A stretch of DNA of 64,000 nucleotides from Rosistilla ulvae (GCF_007741475.1 NZ_CP036261.1:4155798-4219797), one strand, 5' to 3'. Numbered from the stretch's first letter, positions 1 through 9,106 are shown. Notes: generated by a model not told the origin, from the letters alone. Program-made: numbers and translations.

Positions 1-626
1 ACCGGGTCGATCCGCCCCAAAGCAATTGCAAACGGCTTGCCTCGACCGACAGGAAAAGCCCGAGGCAAAGGCAAGGCACTATCCGGTGGCAAGTCGCACC
101 CGTTTGGAACGATTTCGATCGCCTGTGTCAGCCCCCGACGCATACAATCGTCGCGTTCTGCCTCGCTGGTCGCATGGATCACGGCAGCAAATCTTAGATC
201 CCGCTGCTGATAAAGGTTCCAAGCGACTCGCTTCCGAAGCGGCTTTACGTTCAGGCATGCTTCCGACAACATGCCTCTGGGCGACACAACGTACGGCACC
301 CTAATCGCCCTTGCTCGCCGAGCCGCACCGTGTACCGTCGGGCTCCACAAACCGTGGAGATGCACCACCGAAACCGCTTCCTCCGCATGAATCCTCACCA
401 GCGCATCCGCGAGGCCGGAAGACCTCTTGGCGGACGGGATTGCATCAAAGCGAACGCCGCCAGCATCATCAACATCGACGGTTACCGCTTGGCCACGGTC
501 TTGGAATAACACCGAAACACGGATCGCTGGCTCCAGGTGCGCCATGCTCAGTGCGAGCGCAGGAATCGACCGGCTCGGCCCACCGCTGGAACAATCCAGA
601 TCGCGAACGATGTGAACGACATGCAT
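1..626 (-). CDS. glycosyltransferase family 4, C-terminus beyond window edge
   Basis: Partial gene, open from ATG at 626 to the left edge (208 codons seen). The translation is a typical GT-B fold GT4 enzyme: MHVVHIVRDL at the start with the acceptor-side loop SSGGPSRS at about 13-20, HLHGLWSP at about 89-96, VVSPRGML at about 113-120, HATSEAE at about 151-157, VPNGCDLP at about 173-180 and the start of the donor domain at ALGRIDP. These are landmarks of the subfamily that transfers sugars in polysaccharide assembly. Donor and acceptor cannot be told from sequence. The start lies 6 nt after the stop of the upstream glycosyltransferase, so the two are probably co-transcribed. The catalytic E-x7-E region would lie outside the window. 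Confidence 0.88.
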   Translation of the reverse strand, partial: MHVVHIVRDLDCSSGGPSRSIPALALSMAHLEPAIRVSVLFQDRGQAVTVDVDDAGGVRFDAIPSAKRSSGLADALVRIHAEEAVSVVHLHGLWSPTVHGAARRARAIRVPYVVSPRGMLSEACLNVKPLRKRVAWNLYQQRDLRFAAVIHATSEAERDDCMRRGLTQAIEIVPNGCDLPPDSALPLPRAFPVGRGKPFAIALGRIDP

Positions 627-632
627 CGCTAT

Positions 633-1700
633 CTAGAAGACCCTTGCCAATGCGTTCGTAAATCGCATTGCGAATCGGTCGGGAGAAAACGACTCACTAC
701 GGACGATCGCTCTCCGTGATATCGAATCGAATCTCTCGGAGCCCATTGTCAACAACTCTTCGAGCCGATCTGCCAGCTGCTCGGGCTGAGCGAGGTCGAC
801 ACACGCCCCCCCATTGCCGATGACCTCTGCAGCAGCATCCTCGGTCGAACCAATCGGAATACAGCCTTGGCTCATCGCTTCTAGGTAAACGATCCCAAAC
901 CCTTCGCCATGACTGGGCATACAGAAAACTCGCGATTGGCGATAGAGTTCAAGCAACTTCTCGTTTGTCAGAAAACCATGAATTACAACATGTTCCTGGC
1001 AACCCGACTGAAGCACCTGCTTCCGAAAGCTGTCCAAGTGCTTTCCAGCACCGACAACATGCCACTGTAAATCGGGAATCTTCTCGATCAACTGCGGCAA
1101 CACCGCCAGCGTCTCCGCATGCCCTTTCGGTCGATCCGGTTCCATGCGCCCAACGGTTAAGATCCAAGGTCGACGTTGCGACAATCGATCGATGTCACAA
1201 CTTGGCATCTCAAACGTCAATGGAACAACGATCTGTTCGACGTTCAACGAGTGAAATGATTCAAAGCGTTGCCTGGTAAATTCCGAGTTGAAGATCAGCA
1301 GTTCCGCTTGTTCCATCGCCGCAAGTTTTCGCTGTGGCAAACGTTTCCATGCCTCAACGCCATGAACCCATAACGCATGCGGGGACCGTAAACGCTTGGG
1401 CAGGATGGTTTGACATTGCGCAATATCGACATGGTCATAGACGATTGCGTGAGGGCGATCGAGTGCCTGCCGCAACATCGCCACTGCGAACCGCTTGCGA
1501 TTCCCAGCGTAACCAATAGTCGATCGGAGCGGCTGACCAACGGCACGTTTCTCGTCGAGCAAAGAAATCGTCCGCCGTAGGCTCCAGTCTGAACTATCTT
1601 GGATCGCTTGGGCACAGGCTCTTGCAACTCCGGCAACGCCACCGAATTGTCTCCCTAAACCAACGGTTGCTAGCCAGATCGACAAATTAGACCGTCGCAT
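633..1700 (-). CDS. glycosyltransferase family 4
   Basis: A complete 355-residue GT-B glycosyltransferase that would add a sugar to a lipid-linked glycan on the cytoplasmic face. The N-terminal domain carries the glycine-rich GRQFGGVAGVAR (about 16-27) and HALWVHGVEAW (about 108-118). The donor domain has ILTVGRMEPDRPKGH (about 181-195) and the E-x7-E element in HGEGFGIVYLEAMSQG (about 265-280), all standard for GT4. The first 14 bases overlap the end of the polymerase-like gene, consistent with one transcription unit. The sugar specificity is not predictable. Confidence 0.9.
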   Translation of the reverse strand: MRRSNLSIWLATVGLGRQFGGVAGVARACAQAIQDSSDWSLRRTISLLDEKRAVGQPLRSTIGYAGNRKRFAVAMLRQALDRPHAIVYDHVDIAQCQTILPKRLRSPHALWVHGVEAWKRLPQRKLAAMEQAELLIFNSEFTRQRFESFHSLNVEQIVVPLTFEMPSCDIDRLSQRRPWILTVGRMEPDRPKGHAETLAVLPQLIEKIPDLQWHVVGAGKHLDSFRKQVLQSGCQEHVVIHGFLTNEKLLELYRQSRVFCMPSHGEGFGIVYLEAMSQGCIPIGSTEDAAAEVIGNGGACVDLAQPEQLADRLEELLTMGSERFDSISRRAIVRSESFSPDRFAMRFTNALARVF

Positions 1701-3168
1701 CGGATTCCGCTGGCCGGCCTAGGACCGCTGCCTGGGTTCCAAGAAAAGGACGGTGATACGGAATCACGAAATGCCGCAAGACCCAGTACCCACCAAAGCA
1801 GATGACGGCTCCTTTGACCAATTGATTCAAGACGACGACCAATTCCGTTTCCGCCTTAATACCTTGGTAGAAGATCAACGGAACCCAGAACAGGAAGTCG
1901 GGATGCTTCACGACATGCAGCAGGACAAAGTTGTAGAACAGCGCGAAAAACGCCCCAAAGAGTCCCATAAACAAGATCCCACCATGGATCCCAAAATTAG
2001 CAAAGGCTTCCCCCAAAGGACTGATCCCCATCGACGTCCCATTTTCGATCGGCAATCCGGTGAAGCGACGAAAATTTTCCTGGCCTCCCGCCATTTTTTT
2101 GTCCGGCGCCAGAAAGCGAGGCAATGCCGAACTCTTAATCGCCTCGATGACCGTCTCACCGTTGGCATATGGCTCCTTAAACGGGACGTTGGCCAAAACA
2201 GCAGAAATGATCCACCCCTGATTCAGGCGAGCCGTTGCCAACGGGAGAATCTCTCCTTCGAGAACCGGTTCGGAATTACTCATCAGACGCGCCACCTCAC
2301 CAGTGATCGTAACCTCCATCCCCGCCATCCGTTTTTCGCGATAGTCTTGCTTAATCGCCTGAATCACAAACACAAATAGGAACGCAAACGTGATACACAA
2401 AAGCTTTTGGTCGACCTTCCATTTCCACTGCGCGAACCAATACGTAAAGATCATCATTAACCAAATGATTAGATCGTGGAACATTCCCGATTCGCTACTC
2501 GTAATAAACAGCTGACTGCAACACGCAATAGCAAAGAGATAACGGTAGCGATGGTAGGAGAATAGAAAGTACAAGGCCCCGACATAACGCAGTTGACTGG
2601 CCAAGAACAAAGCGAACTGAAGCCCACCGGGCGCCTTGCCTGCTGCATAGAAACAAGCGACTCCTATCGCGGCCAAAATGAATCCAATCCGTACGAAATG
2701 CTGTCGATCCATCGCTTGAGTTAGCAATTTCTGCCTGGGGGAAGAACCTAACATCAGAAGTGCGATGCAATAGGCAGCTGTGGCGGGAAGTGCGAACTGG
2801 AAATAATAAGATTCAACGACGTACATGAAGTAGCGTCCATGTGCCACGTTGGTAAAGTAGGTGATTGATGGTCCAACCAACCACTGAAGCACTGCCAGCA
2901 GCGCTGTGATCTGCAACAGCGGAATCCCCTGATCCATCCTTCGAACAAACTCCACCATGGTGGTGCCGAACACCAGCATTACAAGAAACTCGTTCGGGCA
3001 GACCTGCAGATAGCCAGCGATCCCTGCAACGGCCAACAGAATCGCCGCGGTTGGCGAGAGCCCGCGGCGCTCCAACACCCTGTACTTACGAACCAAATAG
3101 GGCAGATGCCCAAGGTCCGCTTCGTCGCGGTGCATCGCGGCATCGGCAGAAATGGTGTGTGCGCTCAA
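1687..3168 (-). CDS. Wzy-like polysaccharide polymerase (polytopic membrane protein)
   Basis: A 493-residue protein with many hydrophobic segments (for example AAILLAVAGIAGYL near 41-54, DLIIWLMMIFTYWFA near 235 and GILFMGLFGAFFALFYNFVL near 405). A long hydrophilic loop lies between about 270 and 390. This topology and the setting among glycosyltransferases fit an O-antigen or exopolysaccharide polymerase, which joins repeat units at the periplasmic face. The family is recognised by topology more than by motif, so the call is an inference. The start at 3168 is TTG; an ATG at 3135 (MHRDEADLGH) is an equally good choice and no clear Shine-Dalgarno sequence decides it. Confidence 0.65.
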   Translation of the reverse strand: MSAHTISADAAMHRDEADLGHLPYLVRKYRVLERRGLSPTAAILLAVAGIAGYLQVCPNEFLVMLVFGTTMVEFVRRMDQGIPLLQITALLAVLQWLVGPSITYFTNVAHGRYFMYVVESYYFQFALPATAAYCIALLMLGSSPRQKLLTQAMDRQHFVRIGFILAAIGVACFYAAGKAPGGLQFALFLASQLRYVGALYFLFSYHRYRYLFAIACCSQLFITSSESGMFHDLIIWLMMIFTYWFAQWKWKVDQKLLCITFAFLFVFVIQAIKQDYREKRMAGMEVTITGEVARLMSNSEPVLEGEILPLATARLNQGWIISAVLANVPFKEPYANGETVIEAIKSSALPRFLAPDKKMAGGQENFRRFTGLPIENGTSMGISPLGEAFANFGIHGGILFMGLFGAFFALFYNFVLLHVVKHPDFLFWVPLIFYQGIKAETELVVVLNQLVKGAVICFGGYWVLRHFVIPYHRPFLGTQAAVLGRPAESDATV

Positions 3169-3310
3169 TCCTCTAACCCTTCACTCGCTCGCAGCCAATG
3201 CTTCAACGTATAAAATGCGTGCAGCCTATTGTTGTATCGCTGACGAAGAAACGAAATCGTGTTTCGCATCGTTACATGCGCAAACGGCGACGCATCGTCA
3301 CAGACAACGG

Positions 3311-4342
3311 TTATAACGATTGCCCGAATCCAGCCCGATCGAGAACCGATGTAAGCACACAGTCATAGCTGTACCCCCCCGTCGTCACTCGCTTCCAGCC
3401 GGCATGTTCCAGCTTCCCAAGCTTCTCCCTCGCCCCCAGCAAATTGACGACCTGGCAGGCAAGGTCGTCGTAGTTCTCAAAGAACAACGCCTCGTTCGGC
3501 GAAAAGATTTGCGTCGTTTCTACATTACGTTCCGTTGCAACGACAGTCCCACAAGCTGGAATCTCCAGTGTACGGGTTGTATGCAATTCGGGAAACCGCT
3601 TCGAAAGCAACCCCAGGCCCAACGAACCTTCCGCAATCGCCCGTACATAGTCCAGGCCAAACACTCGGCTGCCGAGAAATGTCAAACGAGCGTCGGAGCC
3701 CCGTCGTCGGAGGAGTTTTTCCCACCCACGCCCGCCCAAGCGGATAGGCACGCCAGCATCTAACAGCGTTTCAACGCAGCGTTGCCGATCGGGTTCGCAG
3801 AGCCCGACGAAGACCGCATCGCGGCGTTTTTCAACTGGCTTGCAATCGGAGACTCGGTGTAGTGCTGTGTCGTAGGCCTGTGTCACCAACATCACCCGCC
3901 CACTGCCTACCAATGCGTCGTATTGGTCCAATTCGAAGGACTTTGTCGTCACCAGCAGGTCGAACAGGGCGGCGGTCCGGAAGAAGTGCCGCGAACGGTT
4001 GCCGAAAAAGGCAGTATCCGGAGTAAAGTGGACGAATGTCTTGCAGGTGTCGCGTAAGCGTCGCACCGTGGACGGGAACAGATAGATCGCTTTATCGACC
4101 CAAATCAAATCAAATCTCTGCCCCTCGATCTGCTCGCAAACGTTTTGATTTACCGCAGCGACCATCGGGCCAAATTTCCAACGAAATCCGACACTACGCC
4201 ATACCCTGGAGGCATTCGCAAACGCGGTGTCGGTATCGATCGCATCCCAGGCCATGGTGGGTAGGATCCGCTGCAGCGTTTCGCACCGCATCCGCGAAGT
4301 CGTGCCGGCCGTCTGGATTCCGATATACAAGCCTCGAGACAT
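3311..4342 (-). CDS. CgeB-type glycosyltransferase
   Basis: A 343-residue protein with the C-terminal layout of the CgeB / Glyco_trans_1_2 group. It has FVHFTPDTAFFGNRS near 103-117, the conserved GLCEPDRQRCVETL near 177-190, then LHTTRTLEIPACGTVV near 258-273 followed by ALFFENYDDL near 289-298. That late R-T-x-E-I-P-A-C-G segment is the most diagnostic part. Such enzymes transfer sugars in spore-coat, capsule and glycoprotein assembly. It begins with ATG, 7 nt after the stop of the preceding glycosyltransferase. Donor and acceptor are unknown. Confidence 0.8.
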   Translation of the reverse strand: MSRGLYIGIQTAGTTSRMRCETLQRILPTMAWDAIDTDTAFANASRVWRSVGFRWKFGPMVAAVNQNVCEQIEGQRFDLIWVDKAIYLFPSTVRRLRDTCKTFVHFTPDTAFFGNRSRHFFRTAALFDLLVTTKSFELDQYDALVGSGRVMLVTQAYDTALHRVSDCKPVEKRRDAVFVGLCEPDRQRCVETLLDAGVPIRLGGRGWEKLLRRRGSDARLTFLGSRVFGLDYVRAIAEGSLGLGLLSKRFPELHTTRTLEIPACGTVVATERNVETTQIFSPNEALFFENYDDLACQVVNLLGAREKLGKLEHAGWKRVTTGGYSYDCVLTSVLDRAGFGQSL

Positions 4343-4349
4343 TTGTCAA

Positions 4350-5495
4350 TCAACGACTAGATGTTTCAGAAAGAATCAACTCTTTCAACGGCGAAAGCGC
4401 ATCTTCACAAGTGGTCTGATCGCGCCAGGGTAGCTGTTCATCCCGCTGTCTGTACCGTTCGAAATCGATGTCCGCAAGTTGCTCGAAGTCGAGTTCGATC
4501 ACGCGAGGACGATCAGCGAACGTCGCATACGGCTTCACGCCTAACATCTGCTGCGGATACCAAACATCTAATCCGACGACCAAGTACTCAAACAATTTGT
4601 TCGAAGCATTAAAAACATAGTTCTGCGTCATGCCACGATACAGAATCAATCCAACGTGGTAGCGAGTTAACAATTCCGGGAGTTCATCGTAGTCGACCCC
4701 ATGGGAAAAATAACCGATCCGGTCGCACGACAGTTCCGATAGATAGCGTCCCGTATCCGAATCGCTGTTGTAGCAGTAGATATCCAGTTCCACGTCGGTC
4801 TGAGACTCAACCCACTGAACGATTTCACGTAGAAACGTGTCTCGCAGCGAGAGCGACCCCACGTAGACCAGACGCAAGGACTCCCCGTCGCGACGCTCCT
4901 GCCACGATCTGTTTCGCACTCGTGACCAACTTGCCGGAGGCAGATTGGGCAACTCGTGGACCTTGCTGGCATCGACCGCCGGGTGATCGGCGCGAAACAA
5001 TTTGACTCGGTCCCGATTTGTCTGGGAGATCCATTCGGCTCGCTGGAACAAGTAGCGTCGTTCCAGCCAATGATTCATCCGCACCATTCGCATTCCACGC
5101 TGCATGTATTCCCGCGGCTCGTGGTATTCGTGGCTGTGGATCAATAGCTGGGCGCGTCGGTTGAGAGCGCAGTATAAGAACGCAGGCAATGCAGAATGCG
5201 GCTCAATGTAGACAATCACCTGGGGCCACCAGAAAAGCAACCGCAGCAAGGTGAGCAACGGAAAGAAAGCGTAACGCACTAGGCGACGGAACCAAGAAAC
5301 GTTGCGGTCGGGAAAGTGACACCGTGCGACCTGAACGCCTTCACTGTCAAAGACCCCGCGTCCTCGGTTGTTGTGGCACGTGTAGGCCCGCACCTCCACC
5401 CCAGGGGCGTCGGCAAGAGTCCGCAACAGATTCATCGCTGGCGGATAATATTCCACCGGAAACCAATGAACAACAGCAACCCGCCTCCTATTCAT
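4350..5495 (-). CDS. glycosyltransferase (GT-B, GT4-like)
   Basis: A 381-residue protein. The N-terminus reads RRVAVVHWFPVEYYPPAMN, the usual opening of GT4 enzymes that bind an acceptor next to the first beta strand. IVYIEPHSALPAF and LIHSHEYHEP follow around 94-125. In the C-terminal half, LVYVGSLSLRDTF (near 209-221) opens the donor domain and NASNKLFEYLVVGLDVWYP (near 316-334) takes the place of the E-x7-E element. The gene is first in a short run with the CgeB-type gene and the polymerase, and has 459 bases of apparently non-coding DNA upstream that could hold their promoter. Confidence 0.8.
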   Translation of the reverse strand: MNRRRVAVVHWFPVEYYPPAMNLLRTLADAPGVEVRAYTCHNNRGRGVFDSEGVQVARCHFPDRNVSWFRRLVRYAFFPLLTLLRLLFWWPQVIVYIEPHSALPAFLYCALNRRAQLLIHSHEYHEPREYMQRGMRMVRMNHWLERRYLFQRAEWISQTNRDRVKLFRADHPAVDASKVHELPNLPPASWSRVRNRSWQERRDGESLRLVYVGSLSLRDTFLREIVQWVESQTDVELDIYCYNSDSDTGRYLSELSCDRIGYFSHGVDYDELPELLTRYHVGLILYRGMTQNYVFNASNKLFEYLVVGLDVWYPQQMLGVKPYATFADRPRVIELDFEQLADIDFERYRQRDEQLPWRDQTTCEDALSPLKELILSETSSR

Positions 5496-5954
5496 TGATT
5501 GAAATCCGATCGACCGATCATGCTAAATCCATCGGGTGGGCTCAACCGCAAAATGTCTCGCTCGATTATGAACTAGACTGCCCGAGTCAACGTAAAACAT
5601 TGCTAGGCATCCAGTGAGGAGCGATCGAAAGCCTTACCATACTGCGCGCCGATTCAAATCAAATCGCCATGTAAACGCTAACGCTACGCATAAAAGCGTT
5701 ACACTGCGGGGCAAATGGCCAATCCACCTCTTTTCTGAACAAACGCGAGGCGTGTATGAGAGAGGGGACCGAAACGCAGACACTGCGAGGTGCTGGGAAC
5801 CAGCCACGCAAATAGATGAGCGATGAAATCATTCGCCAACTTTGTCTGCAAAAGCAGACTTTAAACTGCATCACCATGCCTGGCTCCAAACAGCCCAACC
5901 AAACTCGAAAAAGAGATTACGGGCAATTGCCTGAAGTGCACAGACAGCTGAACA
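5496..5954. other. intergenic stretch with two small hairpins
   Basis: No convincing gene on either strand. Two inverted repeats are visible: TAACGCT/AGCGTTA around a 9-base loop (5679-5701), and GTCTGC-AAAA-GCAGAC (5844-5859) followed by TTT on the plus strand. The second lies about 95 bases past the stop of the PEP-CTERM gene and could help end that transcript, although its T-run is on the wrong strand for it. The stretch must also hold any promoter for the minus-strand gene that begins at 5495, but I see no clear -35/-10 pair. Confidence 0.4.
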
Positions 5955-6767
5955 CTACTTCTTTCGCGAAAAGAAGCTTTTGATCTTACGGCGTCCACCG
6001 CTCCGCATCATCGCAACTGAAGCTGGAAGCAACCCCAACAACAGGCTCGATGGCTCAGGGTTCGCTCGAACTTGTACAACAACCTGATTCAATGTATACC
6101 CTGGATCGAACGAGCCTGTCGTAACATGAGAAAGGGAGGTGATCAAAGCGTTTGAAGAACCACCATTCGCTGCGTTGGTGTAAGGAATATCAAAACCAGA
6201 GGACACATTAAAGTTCCCCCCAGGCGACTGCCCCGTTACAAAATTCCGTCCACCTGGCGTATGCCCCAAAAACTGAGGCGGGCCGAGATTCGCGTCAGTC
6301 CAGTCAGACGAGCCGGGTGTAAACGCTGGCGTAACAACAGTGCCGCTGGAAGCATTTCCGGTGGCGAGCCATGTTCCTAGGTATTTGATGTTGAGCCCTC
6401 CGAGCGTAACGTTGCCACCGTCACCATCAAAGTCACCGTCAAAACCTGTAAGCGTGACCGAAAACCCCAAGTTGTCTCCAACTTGCAACCCGCCACCCGA
6501 CGCGAGCGACAACCCGTTGCCAGTGCTCGTATCAAAAACCGAACCGCCTAGGGCGTCGGTAACAGTCAGATTGAGGTCGAACTGGATAACCTGTGATCCC
6601 CACACGTTAGCCGTCACTGTTTGAGTGACCGTAGTAACAACGGAATTGTTGTTGGCATTAAACTCAAACAATTCACTAATCAGAGTCGCTTTGGCTTCGT
6701 TTGTGCCAGCGAAACAAAGCACCAACGGCAAAAAGCCAAGTCCGATAATTTTGTTTAAGTTCATCAT
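5955..6767 (-). CDS. PEP-CTERM sorting-domain protein
   Basis: A secreted, surface-directed protein of about 270 residues. The N-terminus from ATG at 6767 is a signal peptide (NLNKIIGLGFLPLVLCF, then a likely cleavage after EAKA). The body is low in Cys and Lys and rich in Asn, Gly, Thr and Ser, as is usual for this class. The C-terminus has the tripartite signal: N-PEPSS, a hydrophobic stretch LLLGLLPASVAMM, then basic GGRRKIK, with a further tail ending SRKK. Exosortases cleave such tails and couple the protein to exopolysaccharide. No exosortase gene lies in this window. The frame is open to an ATG at 6833, but that adds 22 residues ahead of the signal peptide, so the inner start is preferred. 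Confidence 0.85.
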   Translation of the reverse strand: MMNLNKIIGLGFLPLVLCFAGTNEAKATLISELFEFNANNNSVVTTVTQTVTANVWGSQVIQFDLNLTVTDALGGSVFDTSTGNGLSLASGGGLQVGDNLGFSVTLTGFDGDFDGDGGNVTLGGLNIKYLGTWLATGNASSGTVVTPAFTPGSSDWTDANLGPPQFLGHTPGGRNFVTGQSPGGNFNVSSGFDIPYTNAANGGSSNALITSLSHVTTGSFDPGYTLNQVVVQVRANPEPSSLLLGLLPASVAMMRSGGRRKIKSFFSRKK

Positions 6768-6837
6768 TTTGAGTGCATCCGGTTGTGACGTGGTAAGTTC
6801 GCTAATGTTAATACATCCCGCATTTTGCGTCAACGAT

Positions 6838-6868
6838 TTTACGTTGAATTGCGTAAATTATATTTACG
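6838..6868 (-). promoter_or_regulatory. promoter/operator-like element before the PEP-CTERM gene
   Basis: Three half-sites alternate in orientation: TTTACG (6838-6843), CGTAAA (6852-6857) and TTTACG (6863-6868). The inner pair forms a 17-base palindrome. On the minus strand the palindrome centre reads TATAAT (6862-6857), a perfect -10 hexamer pointing at the PEP-CTERM gene; no good -35 is seen 17 bases upstream. A dimeric repressor over the -10 box is one reading. This is inference from sequence symmetry alone. Confidence 0.35.
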
Positions 6869-7106
6869 TTCGGCACGATTAACGCCCACACCAACCCGTC
6901 CGCCAGAGGGGATCGGGCGAGCCTACAGCTGGTTGTGCAAGTACTGCTCGTGAGCCGCGGATCTGGAATCACCAAACGCAAAACAGTGCCCATGCGTCCA
7001 CGCCCCTTACCGCGAAGCGGACAATCAGGGCTGCCGATTTCTGCGACACAATGAAACGGCCGACTGACGCTCGATAGTTTTTTCAAATTTCGCCAAAGCT
7101 GTTCGA

Positions 7107-8252
7107 TCATTTGTCCCCCAGCCACGTTTCCGACGTTTTCTGGCTTGAAACAGCGGATTGCAGAATGCGTTGCATGGTTTCCATATACGTATCGTTTGCA
7201 AGTCGGCGGAACATTTCGACCGCAGTAGTCTGGAATGAGCTTGCGACTTGCTCGTAATTCTTGGCGGTTTGCAACAACGCTTCTGCGAGCGATTCGTCGT
7301 TCTCCGCCTGAAATCGAACACCTATCGAAAAACGCGTGGAAACTTCGCCCAGTCCGCCTGAATCGGCGACCACAACGGGGACCCCAAACTCAGCGGCGTC
7401 AAACAACACGCGCCCCAACGGTTCAGCGATCGATGGGATTGCCAAGACATCCAACCTACCAAGCTCGTGCTGGAGATCGGTTCGATAACCTCGAAACTCG
7501 AATCGAGACGCCAGTCCCGCACGCTGGACTTCGTCGCGATAAGCCTTCGTATCGGCCGAGGTCAAGCCTTCACCGATCACGACAAAGCGACAATCCATCC
7601 CATCGGCGAGCAAATGCTTGGCCGCCTCCAACAGCAAATAATGCCCCTTGGAAACCGCAATTCGACCGAGAATTCCGATCGCAAATGGTTCCTGGGATTG
7701 CTTCGCCCTAGGGAGCCCCGCGTTTTCTATCGCACGCGTCAAACGATGCTCGGGGATCCCCTGATACAAAACACACTTCTTCTCTTCTGCAACGCGTGTT
7801 TGATCGGCGATATATTCCGAGTTGCAGACAAAGGCCTGGACGCAGCGCTGCAGATGCTGCCGCTCGCTTAACCATCGGGCGTCTTCAAGGGTCTGGACCT
7901 GGCACACCACAGGCAGCCCCAGCACCTTGGCCATCACGTTTGCGGCCCGCAGACTACCGGCCTGATTTACATACAACAAATCGGGGTGCATCCGCCACAA
8001 CCGCCACAGCATCCGCCCATATACCGAGGCCCGTCGTAGCTTTCCCGAATTGCCGAGGGATGCGGGAATGATAAATTCGCAGCGGATGTCGCGCTGCCGC
8101 AACAGTTCGTCGAACCCGTTGCCGCGAGGCAGCAGCACCGTCCAGCGAAACCGGTTGGGATCGGTCCCATCGAGAATATCCAACAAGCAGTATTCACTTC
8201 CGTACAGTCGGCCCGAAGGTTCGATCGCTGCGATATGGTGTTGGTTGTCCAT
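7107..8252 (-). CDS. glycosyltransferase family 4
   Basis: A 381-residue GT4 enzyme. The N-terminal domain has IEPSGRLYGSEYCLL (about 9-23), a common acceptor-binding loop, and LLYVNQAGSLRAANVMA near 91-107. The donor domain opens with FAIGILGRIAVSKGH (about 191-205). The catalytic region reads IPSIAEPLGRVLFDAAEFG (about 271-289), with E and D at the E-x7-E positions. The start is placed at ATG 8252, whose A coincides with the last base of the upstream TAA; an upstream start at 8270 would run 18 bases into that gene. Confidence 0.87.
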   Translation of the reverse strand: MDNQHHIAAIEPSGRLYGSEYCLLDILDGTDPNRFRWTVLLPRGNGFDELLRQRDIRCEFIIPASLGNSGKLRRASVYGRMLWRLWRMHPDLLYVNQAGSLRAANVMAKVLGLPVVCQVQTLEDARWLSERQHLQRCVQAFVCNSEYIADQTRVAEEKKCVLYQGIPEHRLTRAIENAGLPRAKQSQEPFAIGILGRIAVSKGHYLLLEAAKHLLADGMDCRFVVIGEGLTSADTKAYRDEVQRAGLASRFEFRGYRTDLQHELGRLDVLAIPSIAEPLGRVLFDAAEFGVPVVVADSGGLGEVSTRFSIGVRFQAENDESLAEALLQTAKNYEQVASSFQTTAVEMFRRLANDTYMETMQRILQSAVSSQKTSETWLGDK

Positions 8253-9106
8253 TAACAAGTGCACAACCAATGCTCTTCGTGATCGATGCCGATAACATCG
8301 ATCGTGTATCCTTGCAACTCAATCAATGCACGAATTGCTTCGACACTGCCTCCAAATTTCGGCAAATAGGGAGGGTGGACGCTCACCAGGATCGTTGGCT
8401 TGCGGTCGCGCAAAGTCTCGCTCGCCGCTTCCAGGACGACTTGTTCGGCCCCTTCGACATCACACTTCACAAGGCACGCAACTGGCTGGTCTCCTAGCGT
8501 TTCGGCCAGAAAACGGTCGAGCGCAATCCTTGGCAATTGGCGTTCATCGATCTGTGTGTCTAGATTCACATAGTTTGTCGACTGAGGATCCAGCTTCAGC
8601 GCCGGATCGGGGAGCGTTGTCAACGTCTGCGCCTTCAAGCCTTCCGCGCTTACACACTCGGTTCCCTCCTCGCCGATCAACGTCCTATACAATCCAAGCC
8701 GCTCCCCAACGTCGGCTGCTAGACTACAAACATGACGCGTGATAGCAAGGCTGGGGAGATCAGCGTCGATCGCAAAGACGCGTGCCGTCGGATCGGCAAA
8801 CAACACGCCACATGAAAAGTACCCATAAGAACAACCAATATCGATAAAGGCTCCCCCCGGATGCTTGACAACCCAATCATGGATGGCCGCCGCCGTCTCG
8901 GGTTCATAGCGCTGCAGCTCGCGAGCGCAAAAATCGACAGGCAATCGCACGTCGAGGGCGCCACCGATTCTCAGGGGCAAGCCACGATCGCCGCGTGACA
9001 AGAGGCGATGGTAGGGAGCCCGCAACCGACCACGGAGCCAAGCTGCCCGCGGCAACCAACGATTTCGGCGAAGCAGGCGGTCGAAAAGATCGGCAATTTC
9101 AGACAT
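8252..9106 (-). CDS. FkbM family methyltransferase
   Basis: A 284-residue class I SAM-dependent methyltransferase of the FkbM type. Motif I is FIDIGCSYGYFSCG (about 87-100), the acidic SAM-ribose residue falls in VFAIDAD (about 109-115), and the FkbM hallmark LVKCDVEGAEQVVLEAA lies near 213-229. The family O-methylates sugars and polyketides, and here the substrate is probably a sugar of the exported glycan. It is translationally coupled (1-nt overlap) with the GT4 gene downstream. Confidence 0.87.
   Translation of the reverse strand: MSEIADLFDRLLRRNRWLPRAAWLRGRLRAPYHRLLSRGDRGLPLRIGGALDVRLPVDFCARELQRYEPETAAAIHDWVVKHPGGAFIDIGCSYGYFSCGVLFADPTARVFAIDADLPSLAITRHVCSLAADVGERLGLYRTLIGEEGTECVSAEGLKAQTLTTLPDPALKLDPQSTNYVNLDTQIDERQLPRIALDRFLAETLGDQPVACLVKCDVEGAEQVVLEAASETLRDRKPTILVSVHPPYLPKFGGSVEAIRALIELQGYTIDVIGIDHEEHWLCTC

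Noticed and set aside
26-719. Short plus-strand frames at the left edge
   Set aside because: The minus strand of the same bases encodes a clear GT4 glycosyltransferase and the end of a second.
1753-2379. 208-residue plus-strand open frame inside the polymerase-like gene
   Set aside because: Antisense shadow of a membrane protein gene; the translation is rich in Arg/Gln/Asp with no motif.
6870-6910. GGCACG-type half of a sigma-54 promoter
   Set aside because: It is on the plus strand and points away from the PEP-CTERM gene, and the second half does not fit.
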